From Peptostreptococcus sp. MV1 (GTDB lineage: Bacteria; Bacillota; Clostridia; Peptostreptococcales; Peptostreptococcaceae): a DNA stretch of 33,137 nucleotides. The notes beneath the pieces are model-generated. The model had not been told where the DNA came from and made no database searches. It was given only the letters and a program-made list of their open reading frames with translations. The first letter of the stretch is position 1. Every line of letters begins with the position of its first letter. Shown here piece by piece: positions 9,402 through 17,900 of the stretch. The stretch lies in NCBI RefSeq assembly GCF_000758885.1, contig NZ_JRNB01000087.1, forward strand, positions 130-33,266, in the 5' to 3' direction. The translations under genes were made by a program, and so were the position numbers.

Positions 9402-10096
9402 TGAGAAAAATTTCTTTTGCTGTCATAACTAAAATATGGGGATTCATTTGTGTACTAATAGCCATTTATATGGGAAAAGATGTCGTTTTCAGCTGCATCC
9501 TTACAATTGCCACTTTTTTATATTTAGGTATACAAGGGAAATGGAAAATCGTATTTGATTACGGCATATTCTATATCTTATTGGGAATTTTACTCTACGC
9601 CATACAACGTTTCGGACTTCATATGCTGATTTTTTCGGAGTTTTATGTGCTGATGCTTTGGAATCTTTCTCCTGCTTTCTTGGTATCATGGGATTTGATT
9701 ACAACACCGCCTGGAAAAATTTCGGCATTCCTAAGTTCCATTCACCTTCCTACATCCGTTATTTTGGGTGTCCTTGTAGTATTTAGATTCTTCCCTACCA
9801 TGAAATCGGAGTTAAGGAGTGTGTATCTATCTATGAAAAACAGAAATTTGACAGGTCTTAAACAGATATTGCAAGCACCTGCAAAGACATGTGAATATGT
9901 GCTGATTCCCCTACTCGTCAGAATCTTGATGATAGCAGATCAGCTTTCTGTTTCAGCTATTGCAAGAGGTGGGGAATCACCGGGGAAAAGAAGCAGCTAC
10001 TATGAGAGCAAGATTGAAATAACGGATATATTTGCCATGATTTTATGGTTCGCTTTGATATCGGGTTATTTATGGATAGGAGGCATGAGAATATGA
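9401..10096 (+). CDS. ECF transporter T component, CbiQ/EcfT family (module 2)
   Basis: A 231-aa CbiQ-like membrane protein with N-terminal hydrophobic helices, a cytoplasmic region, the SAIARGGESPGKRSS coupling segment near the C-terminus and a last membrane helix. An open frame extends 35 codons upstream, but the ATG at 9401 is preferred because it overlaps the S-component stop (TAATG), like the other junctions. It is paralogous to the T component at 1786-2490. Its TGA overlaps the ATPase start. Confidence 0.85.
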   Translation: MRKISFAVITKIWGFICVLIAIYMGKDVVFSCILTIATFLYLGIQGKWKIVFDYGIFYILLGILLYAIQRFGLHMLIFSEFYVLMLWNLSPAFLVSWDLITTPPGKISAFLSSIHLPTSVILGVLVVFRFFPTMKSELRSVYLSMKNRNLTGLKQILQAPAKTCEYVLIPLLVRILMIADQLSVSAIARGGESPGKRSSYYESKIEITDIFAMILWFALISGYLWIGGMRI

Positions 10097-11490
10097 TCGA
10101 CTTACAGAATGTTTCCTTTCAGTATGCGGATAGCAATTATGGTGTGACGAATATAAATTTAGTGATAAAAGCCGGTGAATGTGTGGTTTTGACAGGAAAA
10201 TCAGGATGTGGAAAAACGACCATTACAAGACTTATCAACGGTCTTGCTCCAAAATATTACAAAGGAACAAAAAAAGGCAGTATACGAATTGCAGGAAAAG
10301 ATATTGAAATGATGCCGTCCTATGATATCGGTAAAATTGTTGGCAGCATATTTCAAGATCCTCAAAGACAATTCTTTTCATCAGAGCTTGAGGGTGAAAT
10401 AGCATTTGGATGTGAAAATTACGGTTTCTCAAAGTTTGAAATTCAAAAAAGAACAAAGGATGCTATTCATAAGATGAGATTGGAAAACATAGGAAAGATT
10501 TCCTTAGATTTGCTTTCAAGTGGTGAAAAACAACGAGCAGCAGTAGCTTCTGTATATGCAATGCATCCGGAGGTTTTTGTGTTTGATGAGCCGACTGCAA
10601 ATCTGGACAAAGACGGCATCATTCAAATGAAAAACATCCTTATGCAGTTAAAGAAAGCAGGATACACATTGCTGATTGCCGAGCATCGTCTCAGTTGGAC
10701 AGAAGAACTTGCCGACAGGTATTTATATATGAAAGACGGACAGATACAGCATGAATATTCTTCTTTAGAATTTAGTACAATGAATGACTTGGAACGCATT
10801 TCAAAGGGACTTCGCCGTATTATAAATAAACCTTTTACAAAACAGATTGCCCCACCCCGAACGGACAATATTGCAATACAAGGAGAAAGGCTCTCTCTCA
10901 AGAAAAATAAAAAACAAATATTAAAAAATGTGGATATTTTTGCTAATGAGAAAAGTGTTACTGCAATCACAGGCAACAATGGTGCGGGAAAAACCAGTTT
11001 AGCTTTAATTTTAAGCGGACTTGAAAAATTAACAGAAGGTAATGTTTATATTCATGGTGAGAAGGCAGGGTACAGAGAACTTTGCAAACATACCTATTAC
11101 TGTTCAAATGACACAGGGACACAATTTTTTACAGAAAGCATTTCAAAAGAACTTTTGCTTGGAACAAAATATGATGCAGAGAATTTAGAAAATGCAAAAA
11201 AATTGCTTAAGGATATGTGTTTATACGAATATAAAGATTCTCATCCTGCTTCCTTGTCGGGAGGTCAAAAACAAAGACTTGCAGTATGCTGTGCGTTGTT
11301 GTCAGGTAAAGATATTTTGATACTTGACGAACCGACCAGTGGCTTGGATGCCGAAAATATGTTTTTGATTGCAAGGGAACTAAAGAAAGCTGCAGAAAAA
11401 GAAAAAACTATTTTGGTAATCACTCATGATGAGGAATTTATGGATGCTTGCTGTGAATACAGAATAAGTATCGATAAAACGCAAAAATAA
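10093..11490 (+). CDS. ECF transporter double ATPase, CbiO/EcfA type (module 2)
   Basis: This 465-aa tandem ABC ATPase has Walker A GKSGCGKTT, signature LSSGEKQR and Walker B VFDEPTANLD in domain 1, and Walker A GNNGAGKTS, signature LSGGQKQR and Walker B LILDEPTSGLD in domain 2. The first signature has Ser in place of the usual first Gly, a mild change. The start is ATG 10093, overlapping the previous stop as ATGA with GGAGG at 10079-10083; an in-frame GTG 16 codons earlier lies inside the T gene. It completes the second ECF importer. Confidence 0.9.
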   Translation: MIDLQNVSFQYADSNYGVTNINLVIKAGECVVLTGKSGCGKTTITRLINGLAPKYYKGTKKGSIRIAGKDIEMMPSYDIGKIVGSIFQDPQRQFFSSELEGEIAFGCENYGFSKFEIQKRTKDAIHKMRLENIGKISLDLLSSGEKQRAAVASVYAMHPEVFVFDEPTANLDKDGIIQMKNILMQLKKAGYTLLIAEHRLSWTEELADRYLYMKDGQIQHEYSSLEFSTMNDLERISKGLRRIINKPFTKQIAPPRTDNIAIQGERLSLKKNKKQILKNVDIFANEKSVTAITGNNGAGKTSLALILSGLEKLTEGNVYIHGEKAGYRELCKHTYYCSNDTGTQFFTESISKELLLGTKYDAENLENAKKLLKDMCLYEYKDSHPASLSGGQKQRLAVCCALLSGKDILILDEPTSGLDAENMFLIARELKKAAEKEKTILVITHDEEFMDACCEYRISIDKTQK

Positions 11491-11511
11491 AGGACAAGGA
11501 GGGTTTTTATA

Positions 11512-12891
11512 ATGGATGTTCGTGATAAATTACTTATGGAAAATCCTTGGAAATTGATGATTCATCTTAGTTTGCCGGCAATTTTGGGTCAACTGATAGT
11601 AGGATTATATGCCTTTGTCGATTCAATTTATGTCGGGCAAATGGTGGGAACCGATGCCATGAGTGCAGTTTCGGTGGCATCTCCGTTTGTATTAATCAAT
11701 AATGCGATTGCTGTTCTTCTTGGGATAGGTTCGGGCTCTGTACTTTCTCGGGCAATCGGAAAAAAAGATAAAGAAACCGTGGATAAGATTATAGGAAATC
11801 TAACTTTCTTGGTAATCGTTTTATCATCAGTAGTTATGATTATCGGTATCATATTTGCTCCTGAATTTTTACGCTTATCTGGTGCCGGCGGTGAAGTGAT
11901 GGAGATGGGTGTTTCTTATTTAAGAACAGTATATCTCGGCTCCATATTCGTAAATTTTATGCAGGGTGCAAATATGGTAATAAGGGCAGAGGGTCGCATG
12001 GGAATTGCAATGGGAATCATGGCGGCTGGTGCTATTTTAAATATTATATTAGATCCTATATTCATTCTGTTTATGCCATCTCGAGGACCGCAAGCTGTTG
12101 CAATCGCAACTGTGATTTCTCAAATCAGTCAAGCTTTGGTCACCTTAATATACTTCTTGAAAAAAAGTCCGGTGGTTCGTTTTCATGGGATAAAACCTGC
12201 AAAAGATTTATTACCTGAAATTTTTTCCGTGGGAATGAGCGCTATGCTCATGCAAATTATGATGTTGGTTCAAATGACAGTTGTATATAATACGGCAGTG
12301 CATTTTGGCGGAGAAAAGCAAATAGCTCTTATGGGAGCCGCTCAAAGAGTTATGCAGCTTGCATTTGTTCCGATATGGGGAATGAGTCAAGGGATGCAGC
12401 CCGCTGTCGGAACAAATTTCGGAGCAAAAGAATATATAAGGGTTAAAAAACTTACGAATGTATTTATTATAGGTTCTACTTGTCTTGCCGGATTTTTCTT
12501 TGCCATAATTGAAATTTTTTCAGTGCAGATATTATCTGCATTTATTACCGATTCAGTTATTGTAAGTTCAGGATTATCTAATTTTAGGCTTATGTACTGC
12601 ATATTTCCTACTTATGGCATGCTCATAATGACAGTCACTTATTTTCAGGCTATCGGTAAAGCAAAGCAGGCAGGAGTATTGGTTATACTAAGGCAACTTG
12701 CGCTTGTAATCCCTTTAGTATTGATATTACCTCGTTTTCTGAACGAAAATGTTCTCGGAGTATGGCTGGCGTTGCCTTTGAATGATGTCGTTATAATTTT
12801 GATTGCCATTATATTGCTAATTAGTGAATACAAGCGCATTACTAAGCTTGCACAGGAAATAAACAAGGTTAATGTTGGTGAGATATCATGA
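11512..12891 (+). CDS. MATE family efflux transporter
   Basis: This 459-aa protein has about twelve membrane helices in two similar halves and the N-terminal MATE pattern PAILGQLIVGLYAFVDSIYVG. The family exports drugs or metabolites by sodium or proton antiport. An AAGGAGG at 11496-11502 gives strong initiation after a 21-base gap. The stop overlaps the next gene as ATGA. In this operon it may export an apo- or modified ligand, or detoxify a by-product; drug efflux is the alternative. Confidence 0.88.
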   Translation: MDVRDKLLMENPWKLMIHLSLPAILGQLIVGLYAFVDSIYVGQMVGTDAMSAVSVASPFVLINNAIAVLLGIGSGSVLSRAIGKKDKETVDKIIGNLTFLVIVLSSVVMIIGIIFAPEFLRLSGAGGEVMEMGVSYLRTVYLGSIFVNFMQGANMVIRAEGRMGIAMGIMAAGAILNIILDPIFILFMPSRGPQAVAIATVISQISQALVTLIYFLKKSPVVRFHGIKPAKDLLPEIFSVGMSAMLMQIMMLVQMTVVYNTAVHFGGEKQIALMGAAQRVMQLAFVPIWGMSQGMQPAVGTNFGAKEYIRVKKLTNVFIIGSTCLAGFFFAIIEIFSVQILSAFITDSVIVSSGLSNFRLMYCIFPTYGMLIMTVTYFQAIGKAKQAGVLVILRQLALVIPLVLILPRFLNENVLGVWLALPLNDVVIILIAIILLISEYKRITKLAQEINKVNVGEIS

Positions 12892-14711
12892 AAAAAATCG
12901 TCATTTTGAGTTGTTTCATTGCTTTTGCCTTTGTCGTTTTATTTCCGCGTTCCTTTATTTTTGCTGCGGAAGAAACTGAACATTACGAAACTGTTATTGA
13001 TAAAGTTGCGGATGCGTATATAGGTAAAAGCGTTCCAGGTGCATGTGTCATTGTATCTGAACACGGAGAAATTGTGTTTTCAAAAGCCTACGGATACGCT
13101 GATTTAGAAAAAAATATACCTATGGATCCTGAAAACACAGTTTTTGAATGGGGATCAATATCAAAAACCTTTATATGGGTAGGTGTGATGCAATTAAATG
13201 AAGAAGGAAAAATTGATTTGGATGCGGATATTCGCAACTATCTACCAAAAGGTTTTTTGAAAAATTTACACTATGATACACCTATTACAATGCGTCATCT
13301 CATGAATCATACGGCGGGCTTCGAGGAGCAGCTTATTAACCTTCGCTATTTTGAAAGTGATAAGGAATTTACATTAGCCGAAGTCTTGTCCTCACATCAA
13401 CCCGAACAGGTATTTTCACCGGGCAAGGTAAGCGCATATTCTAACTGGGGCGCTGCATTAGCTGCATTTATTGTAGAAAGAGTGAGTGGTCAAAATTACA
13501 AAGAATATGTAAATGAACACATTTTGAAACCTTTAGATATGAACAATACATCGATAGGTCCATTTCAAAATGATAATCCTACGATTTTGGCAAGAAAGGC
13601 AGTCGGTTATTCTTTTTTTGAAAAGGGATTCCGCAAAGAACCGAATATGTATTTAAGAATGTACCCTGCTGGTGGAATGAATGGCTCAGCTGGGGATTTG
13701 TTGAATTATGCACAAGAGCTGGCTAAAAATAATGATAAAGATAATCTATTGTTTAATAATCCTCATACTAAAAAAGAAATGTTTACAGAAACCTATCGCT
13801 CCTATGGTGCAAATTCAGGTTTATCTCACGGCTTCTGGCAATATGCGAATAATCCGGAAATGCATGGACATGAAGGTGGAACATACGGATTCAAAACACA
13901 AATATGGGTAGAACCGAAAAATGAGAGAGCAATTTTAATATTGACAAATGTAATGGAGACGGAGTTTTGCTCGGAGATTATGGAAAAAATTGCATATACA
14001 GAAGCTGATGAAAAAAAGATAAAAGAAAATTTAGATCTCAAGATGTTAAGCGGAGATTATCTTCCTGCCCGCTCTGCATTGAAAAATGTTGGAAAAATAC
14101 AAGGGAAAAAGCAAATGATTTCCATTAGAGTGACAGATGGAAATCGTCTTTGTCTTACCATGCCATTTGAAGATAAAAAGCAATATTACGAACAAATAGA
14201 TTCTAACATTTTCTTTTGCAAGGATGCGAGTCCTGAAGAAAAAATACTTGCTTTTAATATAAATGACGGCAAAGTACATTCTATGAGCTTTAGATTAGCT
14301 CATGATTATATCCCTGCCACTAACACACAAGGGAAAATAGCATTTTTGTTCAGCTTGGGAACTTATATATCAACCACATTATTATTTTTAACATTACTGA
14401 TTATATGCATCATTTCAACGCTACAAAGGTGGAAGAGATGTATGCGACATCATATATATCTATATATTTGTGGAGCTATGCTTGGGATTTCTGGAATTAC
14501 AGGAATGGCTCATTGGTTTTCAATATATGAAATTCTTGCTCATGAACTTATGATTATTATTATTGCTGGATGGTGTTTTAGTATTATAGGGATTTTATGT
14601 GGAGGATATGCAATTTTCAAAGAAAGAAGTATCAAAAACAGTGGATTACTACTAATATTTATAGCTCAGATTTTTTCGGCATATTATCTTGGGTTTTTAA
14701 CTGTTGTATAG
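12888..14711 (+). CDS. Membrane-anchored serine hydrolase, beta-lactamase/PBP4* family
   Basis: The 607-aa protein has a signal sequence (about residues 1-27, ending FAA), then a class C beta-lactamase-like domain with the catalytic SISK at 90-93, YSN at 184-186 and a third-motif-like HEGG at 328-331. A linker domain follows, and about four membrane helices form the last 130 residues. The catalytic domain should face outside the cell. Relatives include D-aminopeptidases, esterases and PBP-like proteins; true beta-lactamase activity is unlikely for this architecture but not excluded. It is the last gene of the transport operon, overlapping the MATE gene by four bases, so it may act on the transported compound. 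Confidence 0.8.
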   Translation: MKKIVILSCFIAFAFVVLFPRSFIFAAEETEHYETVIDKVADAYIGKSVPGACVIVSEHGEIVFSKAYGYADLEKNIPMDPENTVFEWGSISKTFIWVGVMQLNEEGKIDLDADIRNYLPKGFLKNLHYDTPITMRHLMNHTAGFEEQLINLRYFESDKEFTLAEVLSSHQPEQVFSPGKVSAYSNWGAALAAFIVERVSGQNYKEYVNEHILKPLDMNNTSIGPFQNDNPTILARKAVGYSFFEKGFRKEPNMYLRMYPAGGMNGSAGDLLNYAQELAKNNDKDNLLFNNPHTKKEMFTETYRSYGANSGLSHGFWQYANNPEMHGHEGGTYGFKTQIWVEPKNERAILILTNVMETEFCSEIMEKIAYTEADEKKIKENLDLKMLSGDYLPARSALKNVGKIQGKKQMISIRVTDGNRLCLTMPFEDKKQYYEQIDSNIFFCKDASPEEKILAFNINDGKVHSMSFRLAHDYIPATNTQGKIAFLFSLGTYISTTLLFLTLLIICIISTLQRWKRCMRHHIYLYICGAMLGISGITGMAHWFSIYEILAHELMIIIIAGWCFSIIGILCGGYAIFKERSIKNSGLLLIFIAQIFSAYYLGFLTVV

Positions 14712-14787
14712 AGGATCTTTTAAAAGAATGCTCTAATATATATTTTTCGAGTAAGGAAAATTTGATTAAATAGTGGAGGTAATTGCT

Positions 14788-14841
14788 ATGTGTTATGTAG
14801 GGTCTGTTATTTATATAGAAAATAATAATAGACCTTTTTGA
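14788..14841 (+). CDS. Very short ORF with good ribosome site (17 codons)
   Basis: A GGAGG at 14776-14780 sits eight bases before an ATG that opens a 17-codon frame (MCYVGSVIYIENNNRPF). The product is not recognised. It could be a leader peptide, since it precedes two hairpins and the sigma-factor gene, or the surviving start of a gene lost by deletion. Confidence 0.25.
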   Translation: MCYVGSVIYIENNNRPF

Positions 14842-14881
14842 TGTCAGTAATTATTATAAACAATTAAATTTAAAACATTTT

Positions 14882-14946
14882 GGAAGAACAGGTTTCTTCC
14901 GTTTTCGAGGACTTTTTATGCTTATGTGCAGGAGTCCTCCTTTTTT
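14882..14946 (+). terminator. Tandem hairpins with T-run before the sigma-factor gene
   Basis: The first hairpin is GGAAGAA-N5-TTCTTCC at 14882-14900. The second pairs GAGGACT (14907-14913) with AGTCCTC (14933-14939) and is followed by six T at 14941-14946. The second is a plausible intrinsic terminator for the transport operon. Together they could form a terminator/antiterminator for the gene at 14989. Confidence 0.55.
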
Positions 14947-14988
14947 GTCTGAAAAACAAATAGACAAAAAAGAAATGGAGGAAACTTT

Positions 14989-15405
14989 ATGGCAAAAGAG
15001 TATTACCTTTATGTCAGAGGGCAAAAGGTAAAAGTCAGTGAAGATATTTATAAAGTCTACTGGCGAGAAAAAGAACACGAGAAGTATTTAGAGCAGGTGG
15101 ACAGAAAAAACCACCTGCTTTTCTTTTCCTCTTTGGATCATGATGGGAATTTTGTAGATAACATCGCTGATGAAAGCGTTGATGTAGCAAAGATTGTTGA
15201 AACACAGATGATGATTGAGGCAGTCAGAAATGCTATATCAAAACTAAACGATGAGGAAAGGGACATCATAGAGCGTTTGTATTTCAATGATGAAACGCTA
15301 TCAAGCATAGCGAGAGGTAAGAAAGTGAGCTATCAAGCTATACAATGGCGAAAAAATAGCATTCTTAAAAAACTAAGTGTGCTATTGGAAGAATTTATGA
15401 AGTAA
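14989..15405 (+). CDS. Sigma-70-like regulatory protein of conjugative elements (Orf7-like)
   Basis: This 138-aa protein resembles the small sigma-factor-like proteins of Tn916/Tn1549-type conjugative elements. The N-terminal half has YYLYVRGQKVKVSEDIYKVYW, a motif seen in that group. The C-terminal half is a sigma region 4-like helix-turn-helix: LNDEERDIIERLYFNDETLSSIARGKKVSYQAIQWRKNSILKKL. In such elements these proteins regulate transfer or excision genes. The ATG at 14989 has GGAGG at 14977-14981. Its presence marks this stretch as part of an integrative element. Confidence 0.8.
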   Translation: MAKEYYLYVRGQKVKVSEDIYKVYWREKEHEKYLEQVDRKNHLLFFSSLDHDGNFVDNIADESVDVAKIVETQMMIEAVRNAISKLNDEERDIIERLYFNDETLSSIARGKKVSYQAIQWRKNSILKKLSVLLEEFMK

Positions 15406-15854
15406 TCGCCTTGTGCATGAGGGCAGATTTTCCTTGTATAAAGTGAAGGGAGATCTGTCCTCTTAATCTAATTGAAGAATTATTTTCAAGAATTGCTTAA
15501 AAGAAAATCTCTCTAAAAGCCAATAGGCACTTGTTCCTTGACAAACTGAATAGACCAAGGTAGGACTTTATCTACTTGTGGAGAATTATGACTTACGCCA
15601 TGACCTTTCTGCTGAAAGAAATTTTGGTTTTATGAATACTGATAAATCAAGGAAACAAGAAAGCGAGCGATAAATAAGAATACATAAAAACAGATGTGGC
15701 AATCTGTTCGTTGAAACAAGTAGTGATAATGATACTTCAATAGTTTAAGCCGGCTCGTCTGGAATAAGAGGCGGAGGTGAGATTCCTATGTTGCTGCCAA
15801 GCACCTACCAATGTCATTAAACTTAAAAATAAATTTGAATGAGGAGGAGTTGAA
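15406..15854 (+). other. Structured non-coding stretch before the recombination genes
   Basis: About 450 bases with no substantial coding frame. A long-armed hairpin pairs 15419-15428 with 15453-15462 (ten pairs, one G-U). A second hairpin, AACAGAT-N6-ATCTGTT, lies at 15689-15708. A strong GGAGGTG at about 15773 precedes a ten-codon frame at 15788-15820 (MLLPSTYQCH). The mix of stems and a short translated frame suggests a regulatory leader or small RNA, but no known RNA family is recognised. Confidence 0.4.
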
Positions 15855-16001
15855 ATGAATAATGAATTATTAAAATACAGCCTCCAATTATCTATGCTGT
15901 CTATGTTACTTTCTAAGCACTTACTCAGCGATATTGAATATAAAAAGATAAAAATTAAATTGATGAAAAAGTATAACATTCCCACAGAATTATATTTATA
16001 A
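15855..16001 (+). CDS. Small SHOCT-like protein
   Basis: A 48-residue protein starts at an ATG preceded by GAGGAGG at about 15841. The second half (LLSDIEYKKIKIKLMKKYNI) matches the pattern of the short SHOCT helical motif, in which hydrophobic residues and a Glu-Tyr turn precede a lysine-rich helix. Such mini-proteins are common just upstream of serine recombinases in clostridial integrative elements. Its stop lies 62 bases before the recombinase start. The function is unknown. Confidence 0.6.
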   Translation: MNNELLKYSLQLSMLSMLLSKHLLSDIEYKKIKIKLMKKYNIPTELYL

Positions 16002-16063
16002 TGTCTTGGAAGTGTGGTATAATAAAACTGCATAGAAAGATACAAAAAAAGGAGGCGGGTGCA

Positions 16064-17830
16064 GTGAAAAGAGATGTAAAAGTTATTAAAGGTGATACCA
16101 CACTGAAAAGAACTGCATCAGGCTGTGTAGAGCGCTCAATAAAGAGGGTAGCAGCTTATTGCAGAGTCAGCACGGATACCGAAGATCAAATTAACAGCTA
16201 TAATTCTCAAGTAGAACACTACACAGATTTTATAAAGCAAAATAATGAGTGGACACTTGCGGGGATATATGCTGATGAAGCGATAACCGGCACACAGGTT
16301 GACAGAAGAATTGATTTTCAAAGATTAATCAATGATTGTATGAACGGAGATATAGATATGGTAATTACAAAATCTATATCAAGATTTGCAAGAAATACTT
16401 TAGACACCTTGAAATATGTTAGAAAGCTGAAGGAATACAATGTTGCAGTATTTTTTGAAGAAGAAAATATCAATACATTAACGATGGATGGCGAATTGCT
16501 TTTGACTATTTTAAGTTCAGTCGCTCAACAGGAAGTGGAAAATATTTCAGCCAATGTTAAAAAAGGCTTGAGAATGAAGATGGAAAGAGGAGAAATGGTC
16601 GGGTTTCAAGGCTGCTTAGGTTATGACTATGATCCGGAGACCAAGAGTATTTCCGTCAATGAAAAAGAAGCTGAGATTGTACGATATATTTTCAGGAGAT
16701 ACCTTGAAGGTGTTGGTGGGATGGTTATTTCCAGAGAGCTTGAAGAACAAGGTTATTTATCACCAAGAGGGCATAAGAGGTGGACTGAAACCACTGTTTT
16801 AGGAATCATTAAGAATGAAAAATACAAGGGCGATCTTCTTATGGGCAAAACATTTACTGTTGATCCTATTTCAAAAAGAAGATTGGATAACTTCGGAGAA
16901 CAAGATAAATTCTATATTGAGAATCATCACGAACCTATTATTTCTGAAGAAGATTTTGAAAAGGCGCAGGGGATTAGATTAAGAAGAGCAAAAAATAGAA
17001 ATACTGTTGCTAACAATGGTGGCAAAAGAGAAAAGTATTCAAGAAAATACGCCTTTAGCAGTATGCTTGAATGTGGTTTTTGTGGACACATGCTTTCAAG
17101 AAGAAATTGGCATTCAAGCTCTGAATATACAAAGGTAATTTGGCAATGTGTTAATGCAACAAAAAACGGAAAGAAATATTGTCCACATAGCAAAGGCATT
17201 GAGGAAGAAGCCATAGAAAAAGCATTTATGGAAAGCTATCGTCAGGTATGCCACAATAATGTAGAAATTACAAATGAGTTCTTGAAAACTGTGGAAGAAG
17301 AGCTAAAAGATAATAGCTTAGCAAAGGACTTGAAGAAAATAAGCAATCAACTTGATAAAATACTGAAGAAAGAAAAAGACCTTGTAGAATTAAGACTTAA
17401 TGAAGCAATCAGTATGGAGATATATCAAGAGAAATATAATGAAATAGCCATAAGCAAGGAAAAATTGCTCGAAGAAAAGAGGACTTTAGAGGTAACACTG
17501 ACTGATGAAAAAGCATTGAAGAAAAGGCTTGAGGGGTTTAAGAAGTTACTGGAGTCTAATAAATATCTTGAAGAGTTTGATAGGACAGTATTTGAAAGTA
17601 TAGTAGACAAAATCGTAATCGGTGGGACAAATGATGATGGTGATATTGATCCTGCAATGATTACTATCATATATAAGACAGGGAAAAAGGATTCTCAAAA
17701 CGGACGATTATTCAAGAGCAGAAGAAAAAATGCAAAGGTTGTTGAGGAAAATGATGGCGATAAATTGTATTCTCAGTCAAGCAACGAGGTTAATAAATTG
17801 TGTTCCTATTCAACAGACAACACACTGTGA
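16064..17830 (+). CDS. Large serine recombinase of an integrative element
   Basis: The 588-aa protein has an N-terminal resolvase domain with the catalytic serine in YCRVST (Ser36), a Recombinase domain (about residues 175-290) and a zinc ribbon with CGFC near 337-340 and CVNATKNGKKYC near 362-373. A coiled-coil-rich C-terminal part follows. Such enzymes integrate and excise elements through short att cores. I chose GTG 16064, with GGAGG at 16051-16055, over an in-frame ATG at 16001 that lacks a ribosome site. The gene appears intact. Its stop codon lies inside a 38-bp direct repeat (17826-17863) that recurs at 20556, suggesting a junction or att-related sequence. Confidence 0.9.
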   Translation: MKRDVKVIKGDTTLKRTASGCVERSIKRVAAYCRVSTDTEDQINSYNSQVEHYTDFIKQNNEWTLAGIYADEAITGTQVDRRIDFQRLINDCMNGDIDMVITKSISRFARNTLDTLKYVRKLKEYNVAVFFEEENINTLTMDGELLLTILSSVAQQEVENISANVKKGLRMKMERGEMVGFQGCLGYDYDPETKSISVNEKEAEIVRYIFRRYLEGVGGMVISRELEEQGYLSPRGHKRWTETTVLGIIKNEKYKGDLLMGKTFTVDPISKRRLDNFGEQDKFYIENHHEPIISEEDFEKAQGIRLRRAKNRNTVANNGGKREKYSRKYAFSSMLECGFCGHMLSRRNWHSSSEYTKVIWQCVNATKNGKKYCPHSKGIEEEAIEKAFMESYRQVCHNNVEITNEFLKTVEEELKDNSLAKDLKKISNQLDKILKKEKDLVELRLNEAISMEIYQEKYNEIAISKEKLLEEKRTLEVTLTDEKALKKRLEGFKKLLESNKYLEEFDRTVFESIVDKIVIGGTNDDGDIDPAMITIIYKTGKKDSQNGRLFKSRRKNAKVVEENDGDKLYSQSSNEVNKLCSYSTDNTL

Positions 17831-17863
17831 GAGTGTCGTATTGATGACAAGAAAACAAGATAA
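17826..17863. repeat. 38-bp direct repeat, left copy
   Basis: This segment matches 20556-20593 at 36 of 38 positions, including an identical 21-base core at 17826-17846. It contains the recombinase stop codon. The two copies lie 2730 bases apart and bracket the DUF262 gene. They could be att-like ends of an inserted cargo, or the shared tails of two related recombinase genes that recombined. Confidence 0.85.
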
Positions 17864-17900
17864 ATAAGCACCAGAAAGCAAGTATTTTGGAGGTGGAAGT

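Noticed and set aside
12888-14711. Calling the serine hydrolase a beta-lactam resistance gene
   Set aside because: The membrane tail, length of 607 residues and operon context fit the PBP4*/esterase-like group; nothing shows activity on beta-lactams.
16001-16063. Extended N-terminus for the serine recombinase from ATG 16001
   Set aside because: There is no ribosome site at 16001 and it overlaps the SHOCT stop, while GTG 16064 has a strong GGAGG and places the catalytic serine near the usual distance from the start.
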